A stretch of 7,372 nt of DNA from JBQTIM01 sp052388135 (GTDB taxonomy: Bacteria; Elusimicrobiota; Elusimicrobia; FEN-1173). The notes under the pieces are model-generated. The model saw only the letters and a list, made by a program, of their open reading frames with translations, made no database searches and was not told the DNA's origin. Positions 1 through 5,341 of the stretch are shown here, in pieces; the stretch's first letter is position 1, and each line of letters opens with the position of its first letter. The stretch is taken from NCBI GenBank assembly GCA_052388135.1, contig JBQTIM010000233.1, positions 1-7,372 on the forward strand. Reading direction: 5' to 3'. The position numbers were made by a program, and so were the translations under genes.

Positions 1-45
1 GGCCGCTTGCGCGGCCTCATCGACCACCTGAACGCCAAGGGATAA
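1..45 (+). CDS. 3' end of an unidentified plus-strand gene (partial)
   Basis: Frame 1 reads 14 codons (ending DHLNAKG) into a TAA stop at 43-45. Thirteen of the 14 codons end in G or C, matching the strong third-position GC bias of the intact genes in this window, which is why I treat it as a real gene tail. Too little remains to name a product. The stop lies 3 bases from the stop of the convergent minus-strand channel gene, leaving no room for a separate terminator between them. Confidence 0.5.
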   Translation, partial: GRLRGLIDHLNAKG

Positions 46-48
46 AGG

Positions 49-582
49 TTACAAGCGGGGAGGCGGGTCTTCTTTGGCGGGACGGGAAACCGTGATGGCG
101 TTGTTGAGCAGAAGAGCGTTGGGGATCAGGAACCTTTTTCCTTCCGCGTCCAGCGAGGTGTAGCGCAGATCCACGTTGGAGACGCGGCCTTCCAGACCCG
201 TCACCGCGATGCGGTCCCCGCGCCGGAAGGGCCTGTAGACCAGAATCATGCAGCCGGCCAGCAAGTTCGAAATGGCGTCCTTGAGCGCGAAACCGAGAGC
301 GAAACCCGTAAGGCCCAGCCCCGCCACCAGGGCGGACACGTTCACGCCCGCCGTGCCGAGGCCCGAGACCACGCCAAGAATCTTGATGCCGATGCCCGCC
401 GAACGGGCGGCCAGAAGGCCGACTTCGCGGCGGCCCGGGGCGGCCTTTTCCGCCATCTGAGCCAACAGTTTTTCCACAAAAACGCCCGCCGCCCATAAAA
501 ACGCGAACGCTCCGAAGCCATAAACGGCGCGCAGGCTGAGGGCGCCCACCTGCTTCATGAATTCCGCGAAGTAAGCTTCCAT
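49..582 (-). CDS. Short MscS-family mechanosensitive ion channel
   Basis: A 177-residue inner-membrane protein of the MscS family, whose members open under membrane tension and release solutes on osmotic downshock. Two hydrophobic segments (about 18-40 and 62-80) correspond to TM1 and TM2. They are followed by the family's diagnostic glycine/alanine-rich pore helix (about 81-118; GLGLTGFALGFALKDAISN), then YRPFRRGDRI and the beta-domain (about 120-165, including FLIPNALLLNNAITVSRP). These match the E. coli MscS pattern of a Gly/Ala TM3, then RPFRxG, then IPN. The protein stops just after the beta-domain. The C-terminal alpha/beta vestibule domain of the 286-residue E. coli protein is absent, and I found no frameshifted remnant before the neighbouring gene. 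The start is the ATG at 582-580. There is no good Shine-Dalgarno, but an extended -10 box lies 9 bases upstream. The family assignment is firm; the physiological role is inferred. Confidence 0.9.
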   Translation of the reverse strand: MEAYFAEFMKQVGALSLRAVYGFGAFAFLWAAGVFVEKLLAQMAEKAAPGRREVGLLAARSAGIGIKILGVVSGLGTAGVNVSALVAGLGLTGFALGFALKDAISNLLAGCMILVYRPFRRGDRIAVTGLEGRVSNVDLRYTSLDAEGKRFLIPNALLLNNAITVSRPAKEDPPPRL

Positions 583-591
583 GACCCGTCC

Positions 592-600
592 ATAATACCA
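592..600 (-). promoter_or_regulatory. Extended -10 promoter for the MscS-type gene
   Basis: Read on the minus strand, TGG is followed by TATTAT (hexamer 597-592), a TGn extended -10 element five-sixths identical to TATAAT. The hexamer ends 9 bases before the ATG, so transcription should start about 2-3 bases before the start codon. No convincing -35 is seen 17 bases upstream, as expected where TGn substitutes for it. The assignment rests on motif and position only. Confidence 0.5.
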
Positions 601-624
601 AACGTGGCGCCGTCCCGCCCGCTT

Positions 625-633
625 TGGTAAAAT
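625..633 (+). promoter_or_regulatory. Extended -10 promoter for the DUF748 gene
   Basis: TGG is followed by TAAAAT (628-633), a TGn extended -10. Only 5 bases separate the hexamer from the ATG at 639, so the transcript probably begins at or next to the A of the start codon (leaderless). It is a near mirror image of the channel gene's promoter: TTTGGTAAAAT here and TTTGGTATTAT on the other strand agree at 9 of 11 bases, with 20 bases between the arms. Confidence 0.45.
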
Positions 634-638
634 TTACT

Positions 639-1727
639 ATGTCCCGCAAAAACAAGGTGTTCCTGGCGATTCTGCTCTCGGCGGCGGCTTTCCGCGCCCT
701 CCTGCCCCTCGCCCTGGAATCTTACGTGAACCGCGTTCTTCAAAGGACGCCGGAGTACGGCGGCCGCGTGGACGACGTGGACCTCAGCCTCTGGCGGGGC
801 GCCTACCGGCTCGACGGTCTGCGCATCGAAAAAAAATCCGGCGGCGTTCCGGCTCCGCTCTTCGCCGCGGAGCGCGTCGAGCTGGCGGTGCACTGGAAAT
901 CCCTGCTGCGGGGAGTCCTGGCGGGAGAAATCCGCCTGGGGAATCCTTCGTTGAACATCGTGGCGGGCCCATCCCGCGAGCCGGCGAGCGCGCTGAAAGG
1001 CCCGGAGGCCCAGACCGGAACGGAAGGCGCCTCCGAAAGCTCCTGGAAAGAGCGCCTTCAGGAGCTGTTCCCTCTCAAAATAAACGAGTTCCGCGTGGCC
1101 GGCGGGCGGGCCCATTTCCGAAATTTCCACAGCAAGCCGCCCATGGACATCCATCTCCGCGACATCCACCTCACGGCGCGCAATCTCACCAACAGCCAAA
1201 AACTTTCGAAAGATTTGACCGCTTCCGTTGACGGCCGGGCCCGGCCCATGGGCGGCGGGAACATGGTGTTCCGGCTCGATCTGGATCCTTACGCCGATGA
1301 GCCGGCCTTCAATCTCGACCTGACTCTGTCCGGCCTGGAGCTCTCGTCGCTCAATCCGCTCCTGCGGCATTACGCGGGTTTCGACGTCGAAAGCGGAACC
1401 CTGGACCTCTTCTCCGAATTCGCCGCGCGCGACGGCGATTTCGAGGGCTACGTGAAGCCCGTGCTCAAGGATTTGAACGTGCTGGCCTTCGGCAAGGAAA
1501 AGCAGAGCCCCGTGCAAACGCTCCGGGAGGCCGGCATCGAGCTCGCCGGGGAGGCCCTTAAAAACCGCCGCAAAGACACCGTGGCCGCCAAGGTTCCGTT
1601 CTCCGGACGCTTCACAGACCCCGACGCCGAGCTCTGGTCCGTCGTCTCCACGCTTTTCCGCCACGCTTTCGTGAAGGCCCTGGCGTCCCGCGTGGACCAA
1701 ACCGTCAACTGGAAAAGCCTTAAGTAA
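639..1727 (+). CDS. DUF748 (AsmA-like) envelope protein
   Basis: A 362-residue protein with one N-terminal membrane anchor or signal segment (about 7-27) and an extracytoplasmic body. Landmarks fit the DUF748 family: Y-x-N near residues 29-31, SLWRGAYRLDGL (50-61), a short W-K-SLL-RG segment (86-92) with GEIRL following (96-100), LFPLKINEF (143-151), ARNLTNS (180-186), LDLDPYADEPAFN (213-225), then GFDVESGTL and FEGYVKP (247-274). DUF748 proteins belong to the AsmA-like group of long beta-rich periplasmic proteins linked to outer-membrane and lipid homeostasis. Many members are over 900 residues; this is the short type. Residues 110-137 look like a flexible linker. The ATG at 639 was preferred to an in-frame TTG at 624, because that TTG lies in the promoter and adds only five residues. 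No Shine-Dalgarno precedes the ATG, consistent with a leaderless message. The substrate is unknown. Confidence 0.82.
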   Translation: MSRKNKVFLAILLSAAAFRALLPLALESYVNRVLQRTPEYGGRVDDVDLSLWRGAYRLDGLRIEKKSGGVPAPLFAAERVELAVHWKSLLRGVLAGEIRLGNPSLNIVAGPSREPASALKGPEAQTGTEGASESSWKERLQELFPLKINEFRVAGGRAHFRNFHSKPPMDIHLRDIHLTARNLTNSQKLSKDLTASVDGRARPMGGGNMVFRLDLDPYADEPAFNLDLTLSGLELSSLNPLLRHYAGFDVESGTLDLFSEFAARDGDFEGYVKPVLKDLNVLAFGKEKQSPVQTLREAGIELAGEALKNRRKDTVAAKVPFSGRFTDPDAELWSVVSTLFRHAFVKALASRVDQTVNWKSLK

Positions 1728-1755
1728 CGCCGTCCTCCCGCCGCCCATCTTTTCA

Positions 1756-1784
1756 TTGATTCATGGCCGCGCAACGGATAGAAT
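1756..1784 (+). promoter_or_regulatory. Sigma70-type promoter for the DUF3015 gene
   Basis: TTGATT (1756-1761) and TAGAAT (1779-1784) are separated by exactly 17 bases. The -10 matches five of six consensus positions and the -35 matches four. The predicted start is near 1791, giving a leader of about 60 bases that ends in a strong ribosome binding site. It sits in the only spacer between the DUF748 stop and the DUF3015 start. It is the best two-box promoter in the window. Confidence 0.6.
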
Positions 1785-1793
1785 GACTCCGTT
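1773..1793. promoter_or_regulatory. Possible operator palindrome over the -10 of the DUF3015 promoter
   Basis: AACGGA (1773-1778) and TCCGTT (1788-1793) are perfect inverted 6-base arms around a 9-base centre that contains the -10 hexamer. A repressor bound here would block the promoter. A direct repeat, TCA(T/C)GGCCGCGC, also occurs at 1761-1772 and 1799-1810. Arms this short can arise by chance in GC-rich spacer DNA. Confidence 0.2.
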
Positions 1794-1840
1794 CCAATTC
1801 ACGGCCGCGCGCTCTCTGCGCCGCGGCATTCGCTCGAAAA

Positions 1841-1847
1841 GGGAGGA
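1841..1847 (+). promoter_or_regulatory. Strong ribosome binding site fixing the DUF3015 start
   Basis: GGGAGGA lies 4 bases before the ATG at 1852. This identifies that ATG, with a classical signal peptide behind it, as the start, rather than the in-frame TTG at 1756 that falls inside the promoter. Confidence 0.8.
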
Positions 1848-1851
1848 CTTC

Positions 1852-2334
1852 ATGAAGAAGTTGACGGCGCTGTGCTTGGCGGTGGGAATGCTTCCGTCCG
1901 TCGTTTTGGCGGCCGGGAACCATCCCATGGCGGGATGCGGGCTCGCCTACATGCTGTTCGCGAAGGACGACAACAGCCGGACGGTGCAGATCTTGGCCGG
2001 CACGACCAACGGCTCCTTCGGCGCGCAGACGTTCGGCATCACCTCCGGAACGTCGGGTTGCACCGAAAGCGGCCGCCTGGCGAAGAGCCGCGAGGCCGAA
2101 GTTTACGCCGAGGTCAACCTGAAGAACCTGCAGCGCGAGATGGCCGCAGGCGGCGGGGAATACCTGAACGCCTTCGCCGCTCTGCTGGGCGTCTCGGAAT
2201 CGAACCGGCCGGCGCTCTTCAAGCTGTGCCAGGAGAAATACGCGGACCTCTTCCCCGCGGCGGGCACCACGTCGGTGGACATGCTGGGCAAGCTGCAAGG
2301 CGAAATTTCGGCTCGTCCCGAACTTCTCTCCTAA
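1852..2334 (+). CDS. DUF3015 family secreted protein
   Basis: A 160-residue protein with an N-terminal signal peptide (lysines at 2-3, hydrophobic core about 5-19, likely cleavage near VLA-A at 20-21), so it is exported to the periplasm or outer membrane. The family signature is plain: AGCGLAYMLF (27-36), then QILAGTTNGSFGAQTFGITSGTSGC written here in two parts as residues 46-55 and 56-70. Cysteines 29 and 70 flank this core and could form a disulfide; a third is at 126. The second half (about 76-155) is predicted to be mainly helical. No biochemical function is established for DUF3015. As far as I recall, members of this family often lie next to DUF4105 genes, as here, suggesting a shared envelope role. 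It has its own promoter and Shine-Dalgarno upstream and a strong terminator downstream. Confidence 0.85.
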   Translation: MKKLTALCLAVGMLPSVVLAAGNHPMAGCGLAYMLFAKDDNSRTVQILAGTTNGSFGAQTFGITSGTSGCTESGRLAKSREAEVYAEVNLKNLQREMAAGGGEYLNAFAALLGVSESNRPALFKLCQEKYADLFPAAGTTSVDMLGKLQGEISARPELLS

Positions 2335-2349
2335 AGAAGCGGATTCTCG

Positions 2350-2396
2350 AAGCCGCGGATTGGCGACCTTCGCGTCCCAATCCGCGGCTTTTTATT
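2350..2396 (+). terminator. Intrinsic terminator between DUF3015 and DUF4105
   Basis: AAGCCGCGGATTGG (2350-2363) pairs perfectly with CCAATCCGCGGCTT (2377-2390): a 14-bp, mostly GC stem with a 13-base loop. TTTTTATT (2389-2396) follows at once, the hallmark of Rho-independent termination in the plus direction. The minus direction lacks a T-run, so it works one way. It begins 15 bases after the DUF3015 stop and ends 10 bases before the DUF4105 ATG, so it could also act as an attenuator for that gene. Confidence 0.9.
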
Positions 2397-2406
2397 GGGA
2401 AAACCC

Positions 2407-4323
2407 ATGCCCCTCCTTTGCCGCGGCGGAATCGCGGCGCTTCTTCTCTTAATTTCTCCTTTTCCCGGCGCGGCGGCGGACCGTGCGCCGGCTTATCTTC
2501 AGGAGCTTCTGCGCCGGGCCGAGGAAAAAGATCTGGCCGGCCGCCCTCATTGGCGCAGGCTCATGCACGAGCGCCGCGGGCTTCTGGGCGGCCGCAAGAG
2601 CTCGGCCGACGGCCGGAGCTTTTTCCTCTCTCCCCGCGGCCGGCGCGATTCCCGGGCCGAGCTGGCGGCCACCCTCCAAGGCTTCTTCGAGACCGCCCGG
2701 CCCGGCGCCGAGGACTCACATCCCCAATGCCGGTTCCCGGCCCGTTACGCCTGGCTGAAATCGGAGCTCGCCTTCGATTCCGACCGCCTGCCCGAAAAAA
2801 CCTGTCCCGACTATGAAAAATGGCGCGCGGGATTCGATCCGGAATCCATCACGCTGGTCTTCGCCTCGTCTTTTCTGAGCAACCCCGCGTCCATGTACGG
2901 CCACACCTTCTTCCGCCTCGACCAGAAAAACCGCGGCGAAGGCGAGCGCCTGGTGGACTACAGCGTGAGCTTCGGCGCCGACACCACCACGCGCAACGGC
3001 CTTCTCTTCGCCGTCAAAGGCCTGGCGGGAGGCTACCCCGGGCGGTTCAGCACCGAGCCCTATTACTTCAAGGTTCAAAAGTACAACAACATCGAGAGCC
3101 GCCATCTCTGGGAGTACCGGCTCGCGCTGGGGCCCGAAAGCCTCGACCGCCTGCTGGCGCACCTCTGGGAGCTGGGCGGCACCCACTTCGATTATTATTT
3201 TCTCACGGACAACTGCTCCTATCAGCTGCTTCCTCTTTTGGAAGCGGCCGATCCCTCCCTGGACATCAGCCGGCAATTCCGATTCAAGGTCATTCCCGCG
3301 GACACCATCCGGGCCGTCCTGCCCCGGCCCGGCCTGGTTTCCGAGAGAAAATTGAGGCCTTCCGCCGTCCAGGTCATGCTCGCACGGCGGCGGCTGTTGA
3401 CGCCCGAGGAGCGCTCGGCCGCCGAGGCCGTCGCGCGAGGCCGCGAAGAAGGTTTGGACCTCGTGGACCGTTTCCCTCCAGACCGGCAGATCCTCGTGCT
3501 CGACTCCGCCCACGATTATTTTCGCTACCGACAAGGCTACGCCCGCTTCCAAACGCCGAGCAAGGACGAATGGGAACGCCGCATACTCCTCAAGCGCGGC
3601 CGCATCGGCCTCCCGTCGCCGGAACCGCCGCCGGCCGCCCACGGGTCGCCCCCGGAAACCGGCCACCCTTCCGGCCGGGCGGCCCTCGGAATCGGCTTTC
3701 GCAAAGGGTCGGCCTTCCAGGAATTGACCCTGCGCGGCGCCCTTCACGACCTGACGGAAGATCCCCGCGGCTACGACGCCGGCGGTCGGCTGGAGATGTT
3801 CCACTTGATCGCGCGGCGCGACGGCCGCCTGAAGAAATTTTATATTGAAAAATTCACCCTGGTGGACATCGTTTCTCTTGCCCCTCTGGACGCCTGGGTC
3901 AAGAAGCCTTCCTGGAAACTTTTCATCGGCTTGGACGGCGCGCGGGACGGCAGCCGTCCGCCCGGCGACGGCCTGCACGCGCGCCTGGGCGGGGCCTACG
4001 GCGCCGCGGCGGAGACGCGGGCGCTGGGAGGCGAAATTTTTTACGCTCTGGCGGAAGCGGACATGGGAGCGGGAGGCGCTTTCGGGGAAAATGACCGCAC
4101 GGGAGCCGGGGGAACCGCCGGCCTGCTTTGGACGGTGTCCCGCTTCTGGCGGGTCAACGCCGAGACATCCTTCCTCAGATATTTCGCCGGGGACGTCCGG
4201 TCCGTGACGCGGGCCGGCCTGACGCAGTCCTTCCAAATTTCAAGGACCGCGGCCCTCCGCGCCCAGCTCCGGCGCGAAGGTTCGGCCGAGGAAGCCCTGG
4301 TCAGTTTTCTTTATTACTTTTAG
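2407..4323 (+). CDS. DUF4105 / Lnb-like periplasmic domain protein with C-terminal outer-membrane barrel
   Basis: A 638-residue exported protein. Residues 1-24 form a signal peptide ending GAAA before DRAP. Residues 25-140 are a helical N-terminal region. Residues about 141-310 are the DUF4105 core, containing SMYGHTFFRLD (His166) and LTDNCSYQLLP (Cys270), the His/Cys pair expected of its NlpC/P60-like cysteine fold. The same core is found in Lnb, the lipoprotein N-acyltransferase described in Bacteroides, so acyl transfer or hydrolysis in the periplasm is plausible but unproven. After a proline-rich linker (402-420), residues about 424-638 show alternating polar/hydrophobic strands and end in VSFLYYF with a terminal Phe, typical of an outer-membrane beta-barrel. 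The ATG at 2407 was chosen over a TTG at 2395 because the signal peptide then starts cleanly; the Shine-Dalgarno is weak (GGGA). It follows the DUF3015 terminator directly. The last 23 bases overlap the convergent lipoprotein gene. Confidence 0.85.
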   Translation: MPLLCRGGIAALLLLISPFPGAAADRAPAYLQELLRRAEEKDLAGRPHWRRLMHERRGLLGGRKSSADGRSFFLSPRGRRDSRAELAATLQGFFETARPGAEDSHPQCRFPARYAWLKSELAFDSDRLPEKTCPDYEKWRAGFDPESITLVFASSFLSNPASMYGHTFFRLDQKNRGEGERLVDYSVSFGADTTTRNGLLFAVKGLAGGYPGRFSTEPYYFKVQKYNNIESRHLWEYRLALGPESLDRLLAHLWELGGTHFDYYFLTDNCSYQLLPLLEAADPSLDISRQFRFKVIPADTIRAVLPRPGLVSERKLRPSAVQVMLARRRLLTPEERSAAEAVARGREEGLDLVDRFPPDRQILVLDSAHDYFRYRQGYARFQTPSKDEWERRILLKRGRIGLPSPEPPPAAHGSPPETGHPSGRAALGIGFRKGSAFQELTLRGALHDLTEDPRGYDAGGRLEMFHLIARRDGRLKKFYIEKFTLVDIVSLAPLDAWVKKPSWKLFIGLDGARDGSRPPGDGLHARLGGAYGAAAETRALGGEIFYALAEADMGAGGAFGENDRTGAGGTAGLLWTVSRFWRVNAETSFLRYFAGDVRSVTRAGLTQSFQISRTAALRAQLRREGSAEEALVSFLYYF

Positions 4324-5176
4324 AAGACGCCGCCAGAGCCCGGGCGACAAACGCCTCGATTCTTGCCTCATACTCAAGTCCGGCCGCGCGGCGGCACTGC
4401 AGGTGGCCGGCGCCCTCGATGATCCAAAGCTCTTTCGGCTCCCGCGCCGCCTCATAAAGCCGCCGGGACATTTTCACCGGAACGACCTTGTCGGCCGTCC
4501 CGTGCACGATGAGCACCGGCCGGGGGGAAATTTCATCTATGGAATCGATGGGATCATGGCGCCGCCGCGCCACCAGGGCGGGGACGAAAAAAGAAAAAGG
4601 CCACGTGAGGATTCCCCGCCGCATGACGGTTTTCATGATGGCCCGATAGCTTGTGAATCCCGCTTCCAAAACCGCCGCCGCCACCAAGGGCTCCCGGGCC
4701 GCCGTCTCCGCGGCCACCGCCGCTCCCAGCGACTGGCCCAGAACCACCACGCCTCCCGCCCTCAAACGGGAATGGGCGTAGCGCACGGCCGCAATGCCGT
4801 CCTCCACCGTCCTCTTCGGGGATGGCTTTCCCTCCGACCCGCCGAAGCCCTGGTAATCGAACACCAGCAGATCGAACCCGCGGCCCAGCAGGAACGTGGT
4901 CAGAGGAAAGTGGTTCGACACGTTGCCGAAGTTGCCGTGGAAATGAACCACGGTCCCCTTGGGCTCTTGAGACGTCGGGAAATAGAGAGCGTAAAGCTTG
5001 GCCCCGTTGAGGCTGGGGAAACTTACAAGCTCGCAGTCCAGCCCCAATTTGTCCGGGTCCGCGTAGAGCACGCGGTTCGGATAGTAATAAATTCTTTCGG
5101 CGGCGCAGCCGCTCAGCAGGACGCAAAGGCACATCGCGCCGGCGGCCGCGCGCGTTCGTGCCGCGCGCCCGATCAT
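4301..5176 (-). CDS. Alpha/beta-hydrolase lipoprotein (ABHD13/BEM46-like)
   Basis: A 291-residue protein with a lipoprotein signal: a basic n-region (RAARTR), a hydrophobic core and the lipobox LSGC, predicting lipidation at Cys24. The rest is an alpha/beta-hydrolase of the BEM46/ABHD13 type: VVHFHGNFGN (77-86, oxyanion region), FDYQGFGGSEG (106-116), nucleophile elbow GQSLGAA with Ser149, Asp229 in HGTADKVVP and His258 in GAGH, giving a complete Ser-Asp-His triad. It is probably a membrane-anchored serine hydrolase (esterase, thioesterase or peptidase); the substrate is unknown. The ATG at 5176-5174 supplies the positively charged n-region; starting at Met15 would leave too short a signal. 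No Shine-Dalgarno precedes it, but an extended -10 lies 7 bases upstream. The open frame runs far upstream on this strand opposite the ThyX-like gene, but that part is antisense shadow. Its 3' end overlaps the DUF4105 gene by 23 bases. Confidence 0.88.
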   Translation of the reverse strand: MIGRAARTRAAAGAMCLCVLLSGCAAERIYYYPNRVLYADPDKLGLDCELVSFPSLNGAKLYALYFPTSQEPKGTVVHFHGNFGNVSNHFPLTTFLLGRGFDLLVFDYQGFGGSEGKPSPKRTVEDGIAAVRYAHSRLRAGGVVVLGQSLGAAVAAETAAREPLVAAAVLEAGFTSYRAIMKTVMRRGILTWPFSFFVPALVARRRHDPIDSIDEISPRPVLIVHGTADKVVPVKMSRRLYEAAREPKELWIIEGAGHLQCRRAAGLEYEARIEAFVARALAASSKSNKEN

Positions 5177-5183
5177 GTCCGTA

Positions 5184-5192
5184 AAAATAGCA
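5184..5192 (-). promoter_or_regulatory. Extended -10 promoter for the hydrolase lipoprotein
   Basis: On the minus strand TGC precedes TATTTT (5189-5184), a TGn extended -10. The hexamer ends 7 bases before the ATG, so the transcript should start at or beside the start codon. No good -35 is present at the normal distance. The arrangement repeats that seen for the MscS-type and DUF748 genes. Confidence 0.45.
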
Positions 5193-5250
5193 CTTTCAAC
5201 GCCTCGCGGCGCAAGCCGCCGCCGGCGCTCCTTCCCCGATCGCAAACACC

Positions 5251-5279
5251 TGGACGGTCCCGCGTCGATTTGATAAACT
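5251..5279 (+). promoter_or_regulatory. Promoter for the thyX-like / csgG-like unit
   Basis: TGGACG (5251-5256, four of six to TTGACA) and TAAACT (5274-5279) are 17 bases apart, and TGA immediately before the -10 gives a TGn extension. The predicted start is near 5286, leaving a leader of about 55 bases with a GGAGG ribosome binding site. It lies in the 165-base spacer divergent from the hydrolase promoter. Confidence 0.5.
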
Positions 5280-5325
5280 TCCCCGGGTTCGCGCACTTCC
5301 GCTGACCGCACCCAAAGAACCCCCT

Positions 5326-5330
5326 GGAGG
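5326..5330 (+). promoter_or_regulatory. Ribosome binding site of the thyX-like gene
   Basis: GGAGG stands 11 bases before the ATG at 5342, somewhat far but the only candidate. It supports 5342 as the start even though the first 25 residues are a low-complexity extension outside the conserved domain. Confidence 0.55.
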
Positions 5331-5341
5331 TCGTCCCACAC

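Noticed and set aside
555..1748. 397-residue open frame antisense to the DUF748 gene
   Set aside because: The plus-strand frame matches DUF748 throughout; the antisense frame has no motif and would run through the divergent promoter region.
1756..1851. Extension of the DUF3015 coding region to an in-frame TTG at 1756
   Set aside because: The added residues overlap the promoter and do not form part of a signal peptide, whereas ATG 1852 has a strong Shine-Dalgarno and a classical signal peptide.
1872..2816. Plus-strand open frame bridging the DUF3015 and DUF4105 genes
   Set aside because: It is Arg/Gly/Pro-rich shadow sequence that runs through the perfect terminator; both real genes lie in other frames.
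2716..4236. 506-residue open frame antisense to the DUF4105 gene
   Set aside because: Composition is that of a shadow frame, there is no domain or ribosome binding site, and the plus strand encodes a clear family protein over the same bases.
5206..5219. Small hairpin GCGGC-GCAA-GCCGC with a GNRA-type loop
   Set aside because: The stem is only 5 bp, and it lies upstream of both predicted transcription starts in the divergent spacer, so it is probably not transcribed with either gene; chance is likely in GC-rich DNA.
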